From Urinicoccus timonensis (GTDB lineage: Bacteria; Bacillota; Clostridia; Tissierellales; Peptoniphilaceae), in contig NZ_OCTU01000005.1 of NCBI RefSeq assembly GCF_900232945.1, forward strand, positions 62,001-126,000: a stretch of 64,000 bases of DNA, given 5' to 3'. The stretch's first letter is position 1. Each line of letters begins with the position of its first letter. The notes beneath the pieces were generated by a model that saw only the letters and a list, made by a program, of their open reading frames with translations, was not told the origin of the DNA and ran no database searches. This document shows, in pieces, positions 45,848-54,235 of this stretch. Made by a program: the position numbers and the translations under genes.

Positions 45848-47060
45848 GATGGAAGAAGAAGTTAAAGACTTTTTTCATGCAAGAGAAAAAATAAGCCTCA
45901 TCAACCAAGAAAAAATCCTAAACGCTATGCAAAAAAATAAACTGGCTGCGTCCGATTTTCATTGGACCACAGGCTATGGATATGGAGATGATGGTAGGGA
46001 TAAGGTGGAGGATATTTATAAGGAAGTTTTCCATACGGAAGATGCCCTTGTAAGGCCTAATATCGTCTCTGGAACCCACGCAATCTTCCTAGCTGTATCT
46101 TCCTTCTTGAAGGAAGGGTCTGAGCTTTTAAGCCTATGTGGCCCTCTTTATGATACTATGCAAAAAGCCATTGGTTTAACAGGGGAGGAAAGTGGAAACT
46201 TACTCAGTCGAGGTGTATCCTACCAAGAAGTTCCTCTAAAAAATGGTCAAATGAATCCAGACTTATTCCAAAACTATATTAACGAGCGAACAAGTCTGGT
46301 TGTAATTCAACGATCCACAGGCTATAGCCAAAGAAGAGCCTTTACGATTCAGGAAATAAAAGAAGCCGTTGATATGGTTCGGTCGATTGATTCTAAGATC
46401 CCTATTTTTGTAGACAACTGCTATGGTGAATTTACAGAGATTCTAGAGCCAACTGACCTTGGTGTAGATATTATGGCTGGTTCTCTTATTAAAAATCCAG
46501 GTGGTGGCTTAGCTTATTGTGGAGGATACATTGTAGGTAAGACCAAGTACATTGACCGCATAGCCAACTTACTAACTGCACCTGGAATTGGTAAAGAATG
46601 CGGCCTTTCTTTTGGTATGACCCGGCAAATTCTCCAAGGCTTGTTTATAGCTCCTCATGTAGTTTCTGAAGCTTTAAAGGGAGCCTTGTTATTTGCCAAA
46701 TGTTTTGAATCTCTATCCTATCCATGTATTCCAAGTGCCGACGATCCCAGGTCAGATATTATCCAATCCATTATCTTTAATGACCCTGAAAAACTAAAAG
46801 CTTTTTGTGAAGAAATTCAAAAGAGTTCTCCTGTTGATGCCCACTTCATCCCAACACCCTGGGAAATGCCTGGATACGAGGACCCTGTTATCATGGCTGC
46901 AGGTGGTTTTATTGAGGGTAGCTCTATTGAATTGTCCGCTGATGGTCCTATGCGCCAACCTTATATAGCCTATTTTCAAGGCGGACTAACCTATGCTCAT
47001 TGTCGAATTAGTTTAAGAAGAGTCCTTGAAAGATTTTATAAGGAGAAGTGGGTTTCTTAA
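45816..47060 (+). CDS. methionine gamma-lyase/aluminium-resistance family PLP protein (YnbB-like)
   Basis: A 414-residue PLP-dependent protein of the Met_gamma_lyase (PF06838-type) family, long annotated as aluminium resistance protein. Landmarks: TTGYGYGDDGRDKVEDIY, PNIVSGTHAIFLA, FVDNCYGEFTE and the cofactor-lysine segment MAGSLIKNPGGGLAYCGGYIVG. The C-terminal part (YTHCRIS-like YAHCRISLRRVLERF) matches. The true substrate is uncertain. ATG 45816 has GGAGG six bases upstream and is inside miaA, as often seen in Firmicutes between miaA/hfq and lexA. Confidence 0.9.
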   Translation: MNKGIDQLIDRMEEEVKDFFHAREKISLINQEKILNAMQKNKLAASDFHWTTGYGYGDDGRDKVEDIYKEVFHTEDALVRPNIVSGTHAIFLAVSSFLKEGSELLSLCGPLYDTMQKAIGLTGEESGNLLSRGVSYQEVPLKNGQMNPDLFQNYINERTSLVVIQRSTGYSQRRAFTIQEIKEAVDMVRSIDSKIPIFVDNCYGEFTEILEPTDLGVDIMAGSLIKNPGGGLAYCGGYIVGKTKYIDRIANLLTAPGIGKECGLSFGMTRQILQGLFIAPHVVSEALKGALLFAKCFESLSYPCIPSADDPRSDIIQSIIFNDPEKLKAFCEEIQKSSPVDAHFIPTPWEMPGYEDPVIMAAGGFIEGSSIELSADGPMRQPYIAYFQGGLTYAHCRISLRRVLERFYKEKWVS

Positions 47061-47076
47061 TCCATTTCTCTTTTTT
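47043..47076 (+). terminator. terminator overlapping the lyase stop
   Basis: GAGAAGTGGG (47043-47052) pairs with TCCATTTCTC (47061-47070) using two G-U pairs, followed by T6 (47071-47076). It ends the miaB-to-lyase transcript. Confidence 0.75.
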
Positions 47077-47152
47077 CTAATTACTAACTTTTAGTCAGCT
47101 AAGCGTAAAACAAAACTATCTACCATGAAAGTAGTTAATAAGAGCTTATACA

Positions 47153-47208
47153 AAAACCACCTCTTATTCTAATAGGCTTTAAATCTTATTAGAATAAGAG
47201 GTGGTTTT
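47153..47208. terminator. 22-bp perfect hairpin between convergent genes
   Basis: 47153-47174 is the exact complement of 47187-47208 with a 12-base loop. The arms start AAAACC and end GGTTTT, giving a U tract in both directions. It lies between the lyase gene and the minus-strand lexA and probably stops both transcripts. Confidence 0.8.
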
Positions 47209-47299
47209 ATGATTTTATAATATAAATTTATTATACGAAAAATGATTATACACCTATAAAGAACTTAAATTATACAATTTCATGATTCTTCTTCATTAA

Positions 47300-47917
47300 T
47301 TACATCCAGCGATATAAGCCTACAATAACTCCTAAAATAGCCACTTCTTGTGCATAAATAGGGTCCATAAAGTCATTTTCTGGTTGAAGGCGAATACAAT
47401 CTCCCTCATTATAGAATGTTTTTATTGTGGCCTCTTCATCTAACAAGGCTAAAACATGATCTCCATTTTTTGCAAAATTTCTACGCTCTATAATAACGTA
47501 GTCCCCGTCCATAATCCCAATATTAATCATACTCTCTCCTCTTACTTTTAGAACAAATAAGTCCCGATCTTGAGTATAGTCAATAGGGAGGGGAATAGTG
47601 TCATCTATATTTTCCACAGCTAGTATTGGTGCACCAGCGGTAACTTGACCTAAAATAGGGACATCCACTGTTCTTTTTTTAGACATTAATAAGTCATCTT
47701 CTTGATCTAAAAGTTCAATGGCTCTAGGTTTTGTAGGATTTCTTCGAATATAATCTTTCTCCTCTAGACTGTTCAAAGCACTATGAACCGTGGAGGTACT
47801 CTTCACATTAACCCCATCCGCAATTTCGCGAACAGTAGGGGGATAGCCATTTTGCTCAATTTGTTTTTTTATAAAAAATAAAATATCAATCTCTCGCTGC
47901 TTTAAATCTTCATACAT
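47300..47917 (-). CDS. lexA: SOS repressor LexA
   Basis: A 205-residue LexA. The winged-helix N-terminus (about 1-70) holds NGYPPTVREIADGVNVKSTSTVHSAL. The autocleavage site is Ala94-Gly95 in VTAGAP, and the catalytic dyad is Ser129 (RGESM) and Lys166 (EEATIKTF). Several ATGs in a row can start it; I take 47917, six bases after GAGGTG, and 47920, 47923 or GTG 47926 are possible. Its promoter overlaps a LexA-type operator, so it should be autoregulated, as is its divergent neighbour. Confidence 0.96.
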   Translation of the reverse strand: MYEDLKQREIDILFFIKKQIEQNGYPPTVREIADGVNVKSTSTVHSALNSLEEKDYIRRNPTKPRAIELLDQEDDLLMSKKRTVDVPILGQVTAGAPILAVENIDDTIPLPIDYTQDRDLFVLKVRGESMINIGIMDGDYVIIERRNFAKNGDHVLALLDEEATIKTFYNEGDCIRLQPENDFMDPIYAQEVAILGVIVGLYRWM

Positions 47918-47945
47918 CATCATCACCTCATAGCTTTATGTTTGT

Positions 47946-47974
47946 ATTATATCAAAAAAGAACAAACATTTCAA
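47946..47974 (-). promoter_or_regulatory. lexA promoter
   Basis: On the minus strand TTGAAA (47974-47969), spacer 17, TATAAT (47951-47946), 28 bases before the lexA start. The -35 and spacer lie inside the operator at 47960-47984. Confidence 0.88.
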
Positions 47975-47984
47975 ACAAATATTC
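47960..47984. promoter_or_regulatory. LexA-type operator dyad 1
   Basis: Starts GAACAAACATTT (47960-47971) and ends AAACAAATATTC (47973-47984), whose complement is GAATATTTGTTT. Each 12-mer approximates the Gram-positive GAACn4GTTC box with one weak half. It covers the lexA -35. Confidence 0.72.
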
Positions 47985-47992
47985 TTTTTCTA

Positions 47993-48021
47993 TTGACATT
48001 GGGTTTCCGTTCGTATATTCT
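47993..48021 (+). promoter_or_regulatory. promoter of the YneA-like gene
   Basis: TTGACA (47993-47998), a perfect -35, spacer 17, TATTCT (48016-48021). Operator dyad 2 lies immediately downstream, over the transcription start region. Confidence 0.78.
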
Positions 48022-48028
48022 ATATGTA

Positions 48029-48053
48029 GAACAAACATTCTAAATATGTGTTC
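48029..48053. promoter_or_regulatory. LexA-type operator dyad 2
   Basis: Starts GAACAAACATTC (48029-48040) and ends AAATATGTGTTC (48042-48053), complement GAACACATATTT. It has the same 25-base span and the same first 11 bases as dyad 1. Confidence 0.72.
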
Positions 48054-48095
48054 TTTTCTGTTTTAGATGTGAAATTATTTTTGAGGTGAATTCTA

Positions 48096-48374
48096 ATGAA
48101 GATAAAAAAAATAAGAAGCATTGCAGTCATCATTATGCTAGGATGTTTATTATCCGGTGGCTTAATTGCTAGAGAAAATAAATTTGAAGTCTGGGTCCCT
48201 TATACAGTAGCCAATGGAGATACTTTATGGTCTATTGCCTTGAACTCCTCCATGGAAAATGAAAGTACAGTTGTTACATTAGAGAAAATAAAAACTTATA
48301 ATAACTTAAATTCAAAAATCATTCATCCTGGTGACGAAATTTTAATTCCTAGTGAGCTTATTAACAATTTATAG
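48096..48374 (+). CDS. LysM-domain SOS protein, YneA-like division inhibitor
   Basis: A 92-residue protein: an N-terminal membrane or signal helix (about 7-26) and one LysM domain (about 33-86, VPYTVANGDTLWSIAL and IIHPGDEILIP). Size, layout and position, divergent from lexA behind LexA-type operators, match Bacillus YneA, the SOS-induced cell-division suppressor, and its ChiA/SosA analogues. Function is inferred from context as LysM itself only binds peptidoglycan. ATG 48096 follows GAGGTG. A hairpin about 100 bases downstream probably terminates it. Confidence 0.85.
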   Translation: MKIKKIRSIAVIIMLGCLLSGGLIARENKFEVWVPYTVANGDTLWSIALNSSMENESTVVTLEKIKTYNNLNSKIIHPGDEILIPSELINNL

Positions 48375-48477
48375 AAACTATTATATTTGAGGCTCCAGAA
48401 TCGATTTTAAGGGCTCTGTTTTTGTTTTCTTGTACAAATATATTAAATATGCATAAATACGCCTAATTTCGACGTAT

Positions 48478-48519
48478 AAAGGCCTTAAATTAGAATTCCT
48501 AAATTTAAGGCCTTTATTT
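48478..48519 (+). terminator. probable terminator of the YneA-like gene
   Basis: AAAGGCCTTAAATT (48478-48491) is the exact complement of AATTTAAGGCCTTT (48502-48515), loop AGAATTCCTA, followed by ATTTAT. Confidence 0.7.
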
Positions 48520-48915
48520 ATGGGCGATTTCTTATAGTAATCCAGTTTAAGCATACTGAATCCTTCGATGTTTAATTTCAAGTGTTTTTAGATAGAGCTT
48601 TATAAGGAAGATTTTCCTTAAAATATGCAGAAACATAAAGATATGCTAATATAACTATTTATCAGAAAAAATAAATAAATCCAAGATAAAATAAGAATCC
48701 AAAAAATAAAGAGTATGTAGAAACATGCTACATAAAATTATTTTAGGCAGCTTTAAGACTGATCAAGAAGTTCAAACTAAAGAGTTCATTCATAAAAACC
48801 GTACTAGTAAAATCATGCCAGTAGATTTTAAGATCTAGATAAAAAATTAAGATAAATAAAATTTAAAGTATATTTTTTCCATCAAAAGCCTCTAAATAGC
48901 TTATTCTCTAACTCT

Positions 48916-48975
48916 AAACAAGATATAAAAATAGCAACAAAATTATTATTTTGTTGCTATTTTTATATCTTGTTT
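48916..48975. terminator. 28-bp perfect hairpin downstream of the recombinase gene
   Basis: 48916-48943 is the exact complement of 48948-48975 with a four-base TATT loop. It starts AAACAAGATATAAAAATAGC and is almost all A/T apart from the GC-containing centre. It lies 61 bases beyond the stop of the minus-strand recombinase and probably ends that transcript. No target-site duplication flanks it. Confidence 0.7.
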
Positions 48976-49036
48976 ATTGTTTTCTAATAGCCTTTAGTCT
49001 TTCTCTCTTTTCTGTTTACATTTATTTATGGAAAAA

Positions 49037-49993
49037 TTAATCGGCTTTTTCATGAGACAATGGATTGTCCAAAGTTGTTTGACGAATTTCCTCATTATCT
49101 ACATGGGTATAAATTTGTGTAGTAGTGACAGACTCATGGCCCAAAACTTCTTGTAGGGCTCTTAGGTCTCCCGATCCATATTTATACATTAAGGTGGCAG
49201 CTGTATGCCTTAATTTATGGACCGTATACTTATTTGTATCAAACCCAGCATTCTTTAAATGCTTTTCAATGGCCCTTTGTGTTGCAGAATGACTCATCCG
49301 GTTCTTTCTCATACTTAAAAAGAGTGCATCATTATCAGAAATAATCTCATTCCGATAAGTTAAATATCTATTTACAGCATCCATACAAGCTTCATTTAAA
49401 TAAATAATACGTTCCTTATTACCCTTACCCACTACTCTTAGTCGGGCATCATCTGTAATATCTTTTCGATTGATTGCTGTTAATTCTGATAAGCGCATAC
49501 CACAATTTAGAAAGAGTGTAACCATTGCATAGTCCCTATACTTATAGATATCTTTTTGTTTAGAGGATAAGATTGTCTGCAAAAGTTTCTTTGCTTCATC
49601 TAGGGTTAAATATACCGGAAGAGACTTTTCTATCTTAGGCATATCTATCGTTTCGGCTGGATTATAACTACAGACATCAATCACAGTAGATAGATATTTA
49701 TAAAAAGCTCTTAAACTCGATATCTTACGATATTTAGTTCTATTAGAATTCTTCTTCACGATATCTAAATAGGATATATAGGAATAAACCATTTGCTTAT
49801 CTACTGCATTCAAGTCCTGACTTGTTACCTGGTCTGCTGTAAACTCTTCCATATCAAAGTCAGGATGTAGTTTGGGATAAATAAATTTATAAAAGCCCTG
49901 AATATCATAGTAATATTCTTTAATGGTTAAAGGGCTATGCCCCTTGATGGACTTTAAATAACTGATAAATTCATCAATATATGATAGTTTCAC
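49037..49993 (-). CDS. tyrosine recombinase, XerC/XerD-like
   Basis: A 318-residue integrase-family recombinase. The N-terminal SAM-like core-binding domain spans about 1-110. The catalytic set is complete: Arg167 (CGMRLSEL), Lys190, His259-x-x-Arg262 (VHKLRHTAAT), His286 (EVLGHESVTTT) and Tyr295. Length and lack of nearby mobile genes favour a chromosome-dimer resolution enzyme (XerC/D type) over a phage integrase; which of the two Xer roles it serves is unclear. GTG 49993 follows GAGGGG. I found no clear dif site in the window. Confidence 0.9.
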   Translation of the reverse strand: MKLSYIDEFISYLKSIKGHSPLTIKEYYYDIQGFYKFIYPKLHPDFDMEEFTADQVTSQDLNAVDKQMVYSYISYLDIVKKNSNRTKYRKISSLRAFYKYLSTVIDVCSYNPAETIDMPKIEKSLPVYLTLDEAKKLLQTILSSKQKDIYKYRDYAMVTLFLNCGMRLSELTAINRKDITDDARLRVVGKGNKERIIYLNEACMDAVNRYLTYRNEIISDNDALFLSMRKNRMSHSATQRAIEKHLKNAGFDTNKYTVHKLRHTAATLMYKYGSGDLRALQEVLGHESVTTTQIYTHVDNEEIRQTTLDNPLSHEKAD

Positions 49994-50073
49994 AAAAACC
50001 CCTCTTACTAATCATAAAATTCTAACTAATTCTAGATACAAGAGATAATACTCTTCTCTCTCCTCTTATGGAT

Positions 50074-50107
50074 AAAAAAATAAAACCTGCTTGGCAGGTT
50101 TTATTTT
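50074..50107 (-). terminator. intrinsic terminator after rny
   Basis: AAAATAAAACCTGC (50077-50090) and GCAGGTTTTATTTT (50094-50107) form a 14-bp perfect stem with a three-base loop. On the minus strand it is followed by a T run; it overlaps the last codons of rny. Confidence 0.88.
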
Positions 50108-51648
50108 GCGTATTCAACAGCTCTTGTTTCTCTGATTACATTAACCTTTATTTGTCCTGGATAATCTAATTCAGCTTCAATTTTCTTTTTAATATTTCGA
50201 GCCATTAATATAGTTTCGGATTCACTAGTTTGTTCAGGTTTAACAATAATCCTGACTTCACGTCCTGCTTGTACAGCAAAAGATTTTTCAATTCCATCAA
50301 AGCTATTGGCTATAGATTCTAATTGTTCAAGACGTTTGATATAGGATTCCACTGTTTCTCTACGCGCTCCAGGTCTTGCTGCAGAAATTGCATCCGCCGC
50401 TTGGACTAGGATAGCTTCTACTGAATGGAATTCAACATCATAATGGTGGGCTTCAATACAATGAATTACAGCTTCATTCTCACGATACTTACGAGCTAGA
50501 TTTACACCCAGTTCAACATGGGGACCTTCTACTTCATGGTCTATGGACTTGCCAATATCATGTAGTAATCCACCGCGTTTCGCCGTCTTAACATCAGCAC
50601 CAATTTGTTCTGCTAAAAGTCCTGCAATATGTGCAACTTCTACAGAATGTTTCAGAACGTTTTGGCCATAGCTGGTACGGTATTTTAATCTTCCCAGATA
50701 TTTAATAAGTTCTGGATGGAGACCATGGATACCAGTATCATAAGCAGCCTGCTCTCCACTTTCTTTAATCGTTGCATCTACTTCTTGTTGTGCTTTTTCT
50801 GTTGCTTCTTCAATCTTTGTAGGATGGATTCTACCATCTGTTACAAGTCTTTCTAAAGCAATCTTAGCAACTTCACGTCTTATCGGGTCAAAGCAAGATA
50901 AAACGACTGCTTCCGGTGTATCATCTATAATTAGATCTACACCAGTCAGTGACTCAATGGCACGAATATTCCGGCCTTCTCGACCAATAATTCGTCCTTT
51001 CATCTCCTCATTAGGAAGGTTTACTACAGATACAGTCGCTTCTGTCACCGTATCAGCTGCAATCCTTTGAATTGCTAGAGCAATGGCATTTTTTGCATAC
51101 TTTTGAACTTCGTCTTTCACTTCTTGCTCTTTTTCCTTAATAATCAAGGCCGATTCTTGGGTAATTTCACTTTCCAGCTCATTTAATAAAAGCTGTTTCC
51201 CTTCATCTTGAGTAAGTCCAGAAATTCGCTCCAACTCTTTTACTCTTTGAGATATAAGCTCTTCTGCTTCTTCTTTTAAAGTATTGGCTTGTTCAATTTC
51301 TTTAATTAAATGCTCTTCCTTTTTTTCTAAAGAAATACTTTTCCTATCAATGGTTTCTTCTTTTTTAAGAAGACGTTTTTCCATATCTTCTAAAGATTGT
51401 TGCCGACGATTATTTTCATCGGTAACTTTATTACGTAAACGATGAATTTCATCTTTTGCTTCATTTAAAAGATCTTTTTTTGTAGTTTCAGCATCTCTTT
51501 GTGCGTCAATGAGGATGTTTTTTGCTTGCTCTTCCGCTTGGTTTATTTTACCTTCACCTATATGTTTTCGAATTAAGTAGCCGGCAAGGCAGGCCACTAA
51601 TACGCCTAAAATATAGAGTGCCCATTGTAAAATAGCTGGCAAAAGCAT
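50101..51648 (-). CDS. rny: ribonuclease Y
   Basis: A 515-residue membrane-anchored endoribonuclease that starts mRNA decay in Firmicutes. N-terminal helix (about 5-25), long coiled coil (about 30-190), KH domain ([24 protein letters not shown]) and HD domain ([21 protein letters not shown]). The annotated start ATG 51648 lies only two or three bases after AGGAGGT; TTG 51642 would have better spacing, so the first two residues are uncertain. It has a terminator behind it and a promoter with a 17-base palindrome in front. Confidence 0.96.
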   Translation of the reverse strand: MLLPAILQWALYILGVLVACLAGYLIRKHIGEGKINQAEEQAKNILIDAQRDAETTKKDLLNEAKDEIHRLRNKVTDENNRRQQSLEDMEKRLLKKEETIDRKSISLEKKEEHLIKEIEQANTLKEEAEELISQRVKELERISGLTQDEGKQLLLNELESEITQESALIIKEKEQEVKDEVQKYAKNAIALAIQRIAADTVTEATVSVVNLPNEEMKGRIIGREGRNIRAIESLTGVDLIIDDTPEAVVLSCFDPIRREVAKIALERLVTDGRIHPTKIEEATEKAQQEVDATIKESGEQAAYDTGIHGLHPELIKYLGRLKYRTSYGQNVLKHSVEVAHIAGLLAEQIGADVKTAKRGGLLHDIGKSIDHEVEGPHVELGVNLARKYRENEAVIHCIEAHHYDVEFHSVEAILVQAADAISAARPGARRETVESYIKRLEQLESIANSFDGIEKSFAVQAGREVRIIVKPEQTSESETILMARNIKKKIEAELDYPGQIKVNVIRETRAVEYAK

Positions 51649-51668
51649 GCACCTCCTATTTAGTTTTC

Positions 51669-51704
51669 ATTATACATTGTAAAAATCATACAATTAAATT
51701 GTAT
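51669..51704 (-). promoter_or_regulatory. rny promoter with a palindrome over the -35
   Basis: On the minus strand TATAAT (51674-51669) is preceded after 17 bases by TTAATT (51697-51692), a weak -35. The perfect palindrome ATACAATTAAATTGTAT (51688-51704) covers that -35 and looks like an operator. Confidence 0.6.
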
Positions 51705-51839
51705 CGTTTTTAACAAGATTAGTCAAGAAGCTTAGTTAAGCATTTCTATTCAATAGTCTTAATGCTTGTTAATACTTAAGCTAAACTCTTCTAAAAAAGT
51801 AATCTGAGACTTATAAAAGTTTTTTACTTTAAAACCCCT

Positions 51840-52538
51840 TCACTCATTCACCATATTCGTCAGGGTAGACCTGGCCTCTGCCTGGTCTTCCTCCTTCAAT
51901 TTAACAATACTTTTCCCGTTACGTATATCTACTAAATAGGTGCAATCTCCCATTTGGGCCAGGTGGTTGTTATGGGTAACCATAATAACCTGGCGACCAA
52001 AGCTTATTGTTGACTGTTGGATAAATTCTCCCAGGTTAAAAATATAATCACTACTAACGTGTTTGCCTGGTTCATCTAGGATTAAGGGCCCTTCAAAGGG
52101 TGGGTCCTGCAGTTCTAAAAAGGCTGTCCTTAAGGCTAGACTTAAGACATCCACAACCCCTCCTCCATGAGCTGATTGGGGATCTGTGAGTATCTTTTCT
52201 TCATCAAATATAGATGAGATATAAAATTCTGCACTAGGGTTATTTCTTAATTCTTGAAAATCTATTACAAATTCTATGTCTTTTTCAAATACATATTGCA
52301 AGCACTTGGTAACCATATCTTCTACTTGAGCCTTGGCTTGAGTTCTGGCATATGTAGCTGTCTTTTGTAGTAAAAGAACGACATTAGAATAAAGGACAAT
52401 TTTTTTGTCAATATCATCAATCTTTTTTTCAACGATATCAATTCTATCTTCAATAAACTTTCTTTGACCAATGGCTTGGTCTAGGCTGGATTGCTCTCTT
52501 TCTTTAAAATCTTCAAGAAACTTAAAGGCACTAGACAT
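51840..52538 (-). CDS. Rad50/SbcC-like ATPase, C-terminal (signature and Walker B) subunit
   Basis: A 232-residue protein equivalent to the C-terminal half of a Rad50/SMC-type ATPase. A coiled-coil start (about 1-60) leads into the ABC domain: a signature-like HGGGVVDVLSLALRTAFLEL (Gly125-127; canonical LSGGE is replaced), Walker B GPLILDEP (Asp155, Glu156) and the switch histidine His189 in MVTHNNHL. No Walker A is present; it is on the 52795-54234 protein. I start at ATG 52538, with AAGGAA upstream. The gene follows a coiled-coil ORF by two bases and is last in the operon. Confidence 0.82.
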   Translation of the reverse strand: MSSAFKFLEDFKEREQSSLDQAIGQRKFIEDRIDIVEKKIDDIDKKIVLYSNVVLLLQKTATYARTQAKAQVEDMVTKCLQYVFEKDIEFVIDFQELRNNPSAEFYISSIFDEEKILTDPQSAHGGGVVDVLSLALRTAFLELQDPPFEGPLILDEPGKHVSSDYIFNLGEFIQQSTISFGRQVIMVTHNNHLAQMGDCTYLVDIRNGKSIVKLKEEDQAEARSTLTNMVNE

Positions 52539-52540
52539 TG

Positions 52541-52777
52541 TCAAATTTCCTTGGGTAAATATTGGTTTGCCGCCTCTAAATTCTTCTTAATTTCATTTTC
52601 CAACCTTTGGATTTCTCCTTCAAGGTCTTCTGGCTTTAAGCCAATTTCATTTAGCTGGTTTAACAAATCCTTTTCTTGAATTTGTAAACTTTCTAAACGA
52701 GCTTCTGCCTTATTCTTCTGTTCTGTTGCATAAGAAATTTTTTGTTCTAAATCACTGATTTGTTCTTCATAATTCAT
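52541..52777 (-). CDS. small coiled-coil protein inside the split Rad50-like operon
   Basis: A 78-residue protein that is nearly all heptad-type coiled coil (EEQISDLEQKISYATEQKNK and on to QRLENEIKKNLEAANQYL). No other motif is present. It sits between the Walker A and the Walker B genes, where the returning arm of a one-piece Rad50 would be, and has its own ATG after AAAGGAAAGGG. It could be a separate arm or bridge of the complex; that is inference. Its TGA is two bases before the next start. Confidence 0.7.
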   Translation of the reverse strand: MNYEEQISDLEQKISYATEQKNKAEARLESLQIQEKDLLNQLNEIGLKPEDLEGEIQRLENEIKKNLEAANQYLPKEI

Positions 52778-52794
52778 AGATAAGCCCTTTCCTT

Positions 52795-54234
52795 TTAATT
52801 AGAAATAATTGTCTCTATCGTATGTTCATCCATTGGTCGTTTACAGATGGGACATATTTTTAGCTTAGTCAGAATAGTTTCTAGTTTTACCTTGTCATCT
52901 ATAATCGATTTTTCCATAGATCTTAAGTGAATTAAATTCGTTTGTTTTTCCGTCTTTAATGTTACCAAGGAAGTCTCTAGTTTTTTTAATTGCTCAAGTT
53001 TTTCTACATTTAATTTGACTGCTTCTGTTAAGGAGATTGTCTTCTCAAAATCAGTAAATCTTTTAAAATATTGGTCTGCTATGGAAAATCTTTGATTGAG
53101 ATCATTCAAAGTCGCTGCATATCCTTTTAGTTGGACTAAACCTTGGTAGGTTTTCTTGCCTTCTTCCAAATAATTTTTAGCTTTTACTAATTCTTTAGTT
53201 CCCTTTAACTGCCGTTGAACCCCAGCTAGAGATTTTTCATTGGACTGATATAGTCTTGTTAAGGTCATTGTTTGCTTATAGTCTTTGTCTAATAACTGAG
53301 CTTTTTTTAGCCTGTCCTTGGCAAGGTTTAAATCTTTTACCTGATCTAAAAGACCTCTGCATTGACTAATTTTACCTTGTATAAGTCCATAGTTAGTGGA
53401 TATCCTTAATAGCTGGCTATGCCTTTTTTTTGCTTCTTTCAGCTTAAGGAGCCGAGCCTTTAATTCTTCTATCCCCTTGAAGTCGAGAAGCCTTTTTTGA
53501 CAATAGTCAATATCTCCCCTTATAGCCTGATAGTTATTTAGAAAGCTTTCAAGAACTTCTTTTTTTTCTTCTGCTTTTTTTCCCTTTTCAATGATTTCTT
53601 GGAGGTTTTTTAAGAGTTTTTTCTTATCTTCAATAAAGGCATATTCTTTTTTCTTTTCCAATAATTCTTCTAATGAATTTTCTTCATATTTTAGGTCTTG
53701 GTTTAGGGCTTTTATATCCCGATTGACATTTCTTTGGGCCTGATCGATATAGTGAATCCCCACCAATCTACCTATAGCATTGGCCTTATTTGAATCTTTT
53801 TCCTGCAATAAAAAGGGGCCTTCCAACTGGTCGGCAATATTCAAAGTTAAGTCATCCGTTGGCGACAAGGGAAATTTTCTTAAATTTAGATAATCTACAA
53901 TTTCTTTGGGAACCGTACGACCAAAGCCCTCAAAATGCATAGTTTCTCCTGTGGCTAAGGTTAAATCATAAGCATTGGTTGCCTTTTGCCTAGATCTTTT
54001 TAAAATTGTCCCATCATAAAATTCTGCTGTTACCTCTACCTGGGTTTTGCCTCTTTGTAAAAAATCTGCCCCCATGGGTTCGTTATAGAATAACCAACGC
54101 AGCCCTCGAACAATAGCTGACTTTCCAGAGTCAGAATTTCCTAATATAACATTTAACCCTGGCAAAAATTCAAGTATGGTATCCTCATGAGATTGAAAAT
54201 TTTTTAAATGTAAACTCTTAATTTGTTTCTTCAT
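52795..54234 (-). CDS. Rad50/SbcC-like ATPase, N-terminal (Walker A and zinc hook) subunit
   Basis: A 479-residue protein equivalent to the N-terminal half of Rad50. It opens IKSLHLKNFQSHEDTILEF with Walker A GNSDSGKS (32-39, Lys38) and FLLQEKDSNKA as a Q-loop-like part. A long coiled coil (about 165-455) follows. The chain ends just after CPIC (Cys461, Cys464), a CxxC that matches the zinc hook at the apex of Rad50. Signature and Walker B are absent here and encoded two genes downstream. It starts one base after the Mre11-like gene ends. Confidence 0.85.
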   Translation of the reverse strand: MKKQIKSLHLKNFQSHEDTILEFLPGLNVILGNSDSGKSAIVRGLRWLFYNEPMGADFLQRGKTQVEVTAEFYDGTILKRSRQKATNAYDLTLATGETMHFEGFGRTVPKEIVDYLNLRKFPLSPTDDLTLNIADQLEGPFLLQEKDSNKANAIGRLVGIHYIDQAQRNVNRDIKALNQDLKYEENSLEELLEKKKEYAFIEDKKKLLKNLQEIIEKGKKAEEKKEVLESFLNNYQAIRGDIDYCQKRLLDFKGIEELKARLLKLKEAKKRHSQLLRISTNYGLIQGKISQCRGLLDQVKDLNLAKDRLKKAQLLDKDYKQTMTLTRLYQSNEKSLAGVQRQLKGTKELVKAKNYLEEGKKTYQGLVQLKGYAATLNDLNQRFSIADQYFKRFTDFEKTISLTEAVKLNVEKLEQLKKLETSLVTLKTEKQTNLIHLRSMEKSIIDDKVKLETILTKLKICPICKRPMDEHTIETIISN

Positions 54235-54235
54235 T

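Larger units (their letters stand above)
48375..49036. other. 662-base stretch without a confident gene
   Basis: Very AT-rich. It holds two strong hairpins (48478-48515 and 48916-48975), listed separately. Between them, about 48540-48910, I see only one short frame: ATG 48725 to TAG 48838, 37 residues (MLHKIILGSFKTDQEVQTKE and on), without a good ribosome site. It may be a gene remnant. A minus-strand frame at 48381-48581 runs across the first hairpin and has no family features. Confidence 0.6.

Noticed and set aside
47960..48053. Tandem 25-base blocks as a CRISPR-like array
   Set aside because: Only two imperfect copies, each overlapping a promoter, with LexA-type half sites; no cas genes.
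48381..48581. Minus-strand gene of 66 codons
   Set aside because: It reads through a perfect 14-bp hairpin, has no ribosome site or recognised motif, and looks like chance in AT-rich DNA.
48916..48975. Miniature transposable element
   Set aside because: No flanking target duplication, no second copy seen in the window, and it sits where a terminator is expected.
49037..49993. Phage integrase with attachment site
   Set aside because: No phage genes, tRNA or direct repeats nearby; the protein has Xer-like length and motifs. No dif site was recognised either.
51840..54234. Frameshifted pseudogene of a single Rad50
   Set aside because: Each part has its own start and ribosome site, the breaks fall at the hook and within the coiled coil, and the motifs of both halves are intact. 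Kept as a split system, with the alternative noted.
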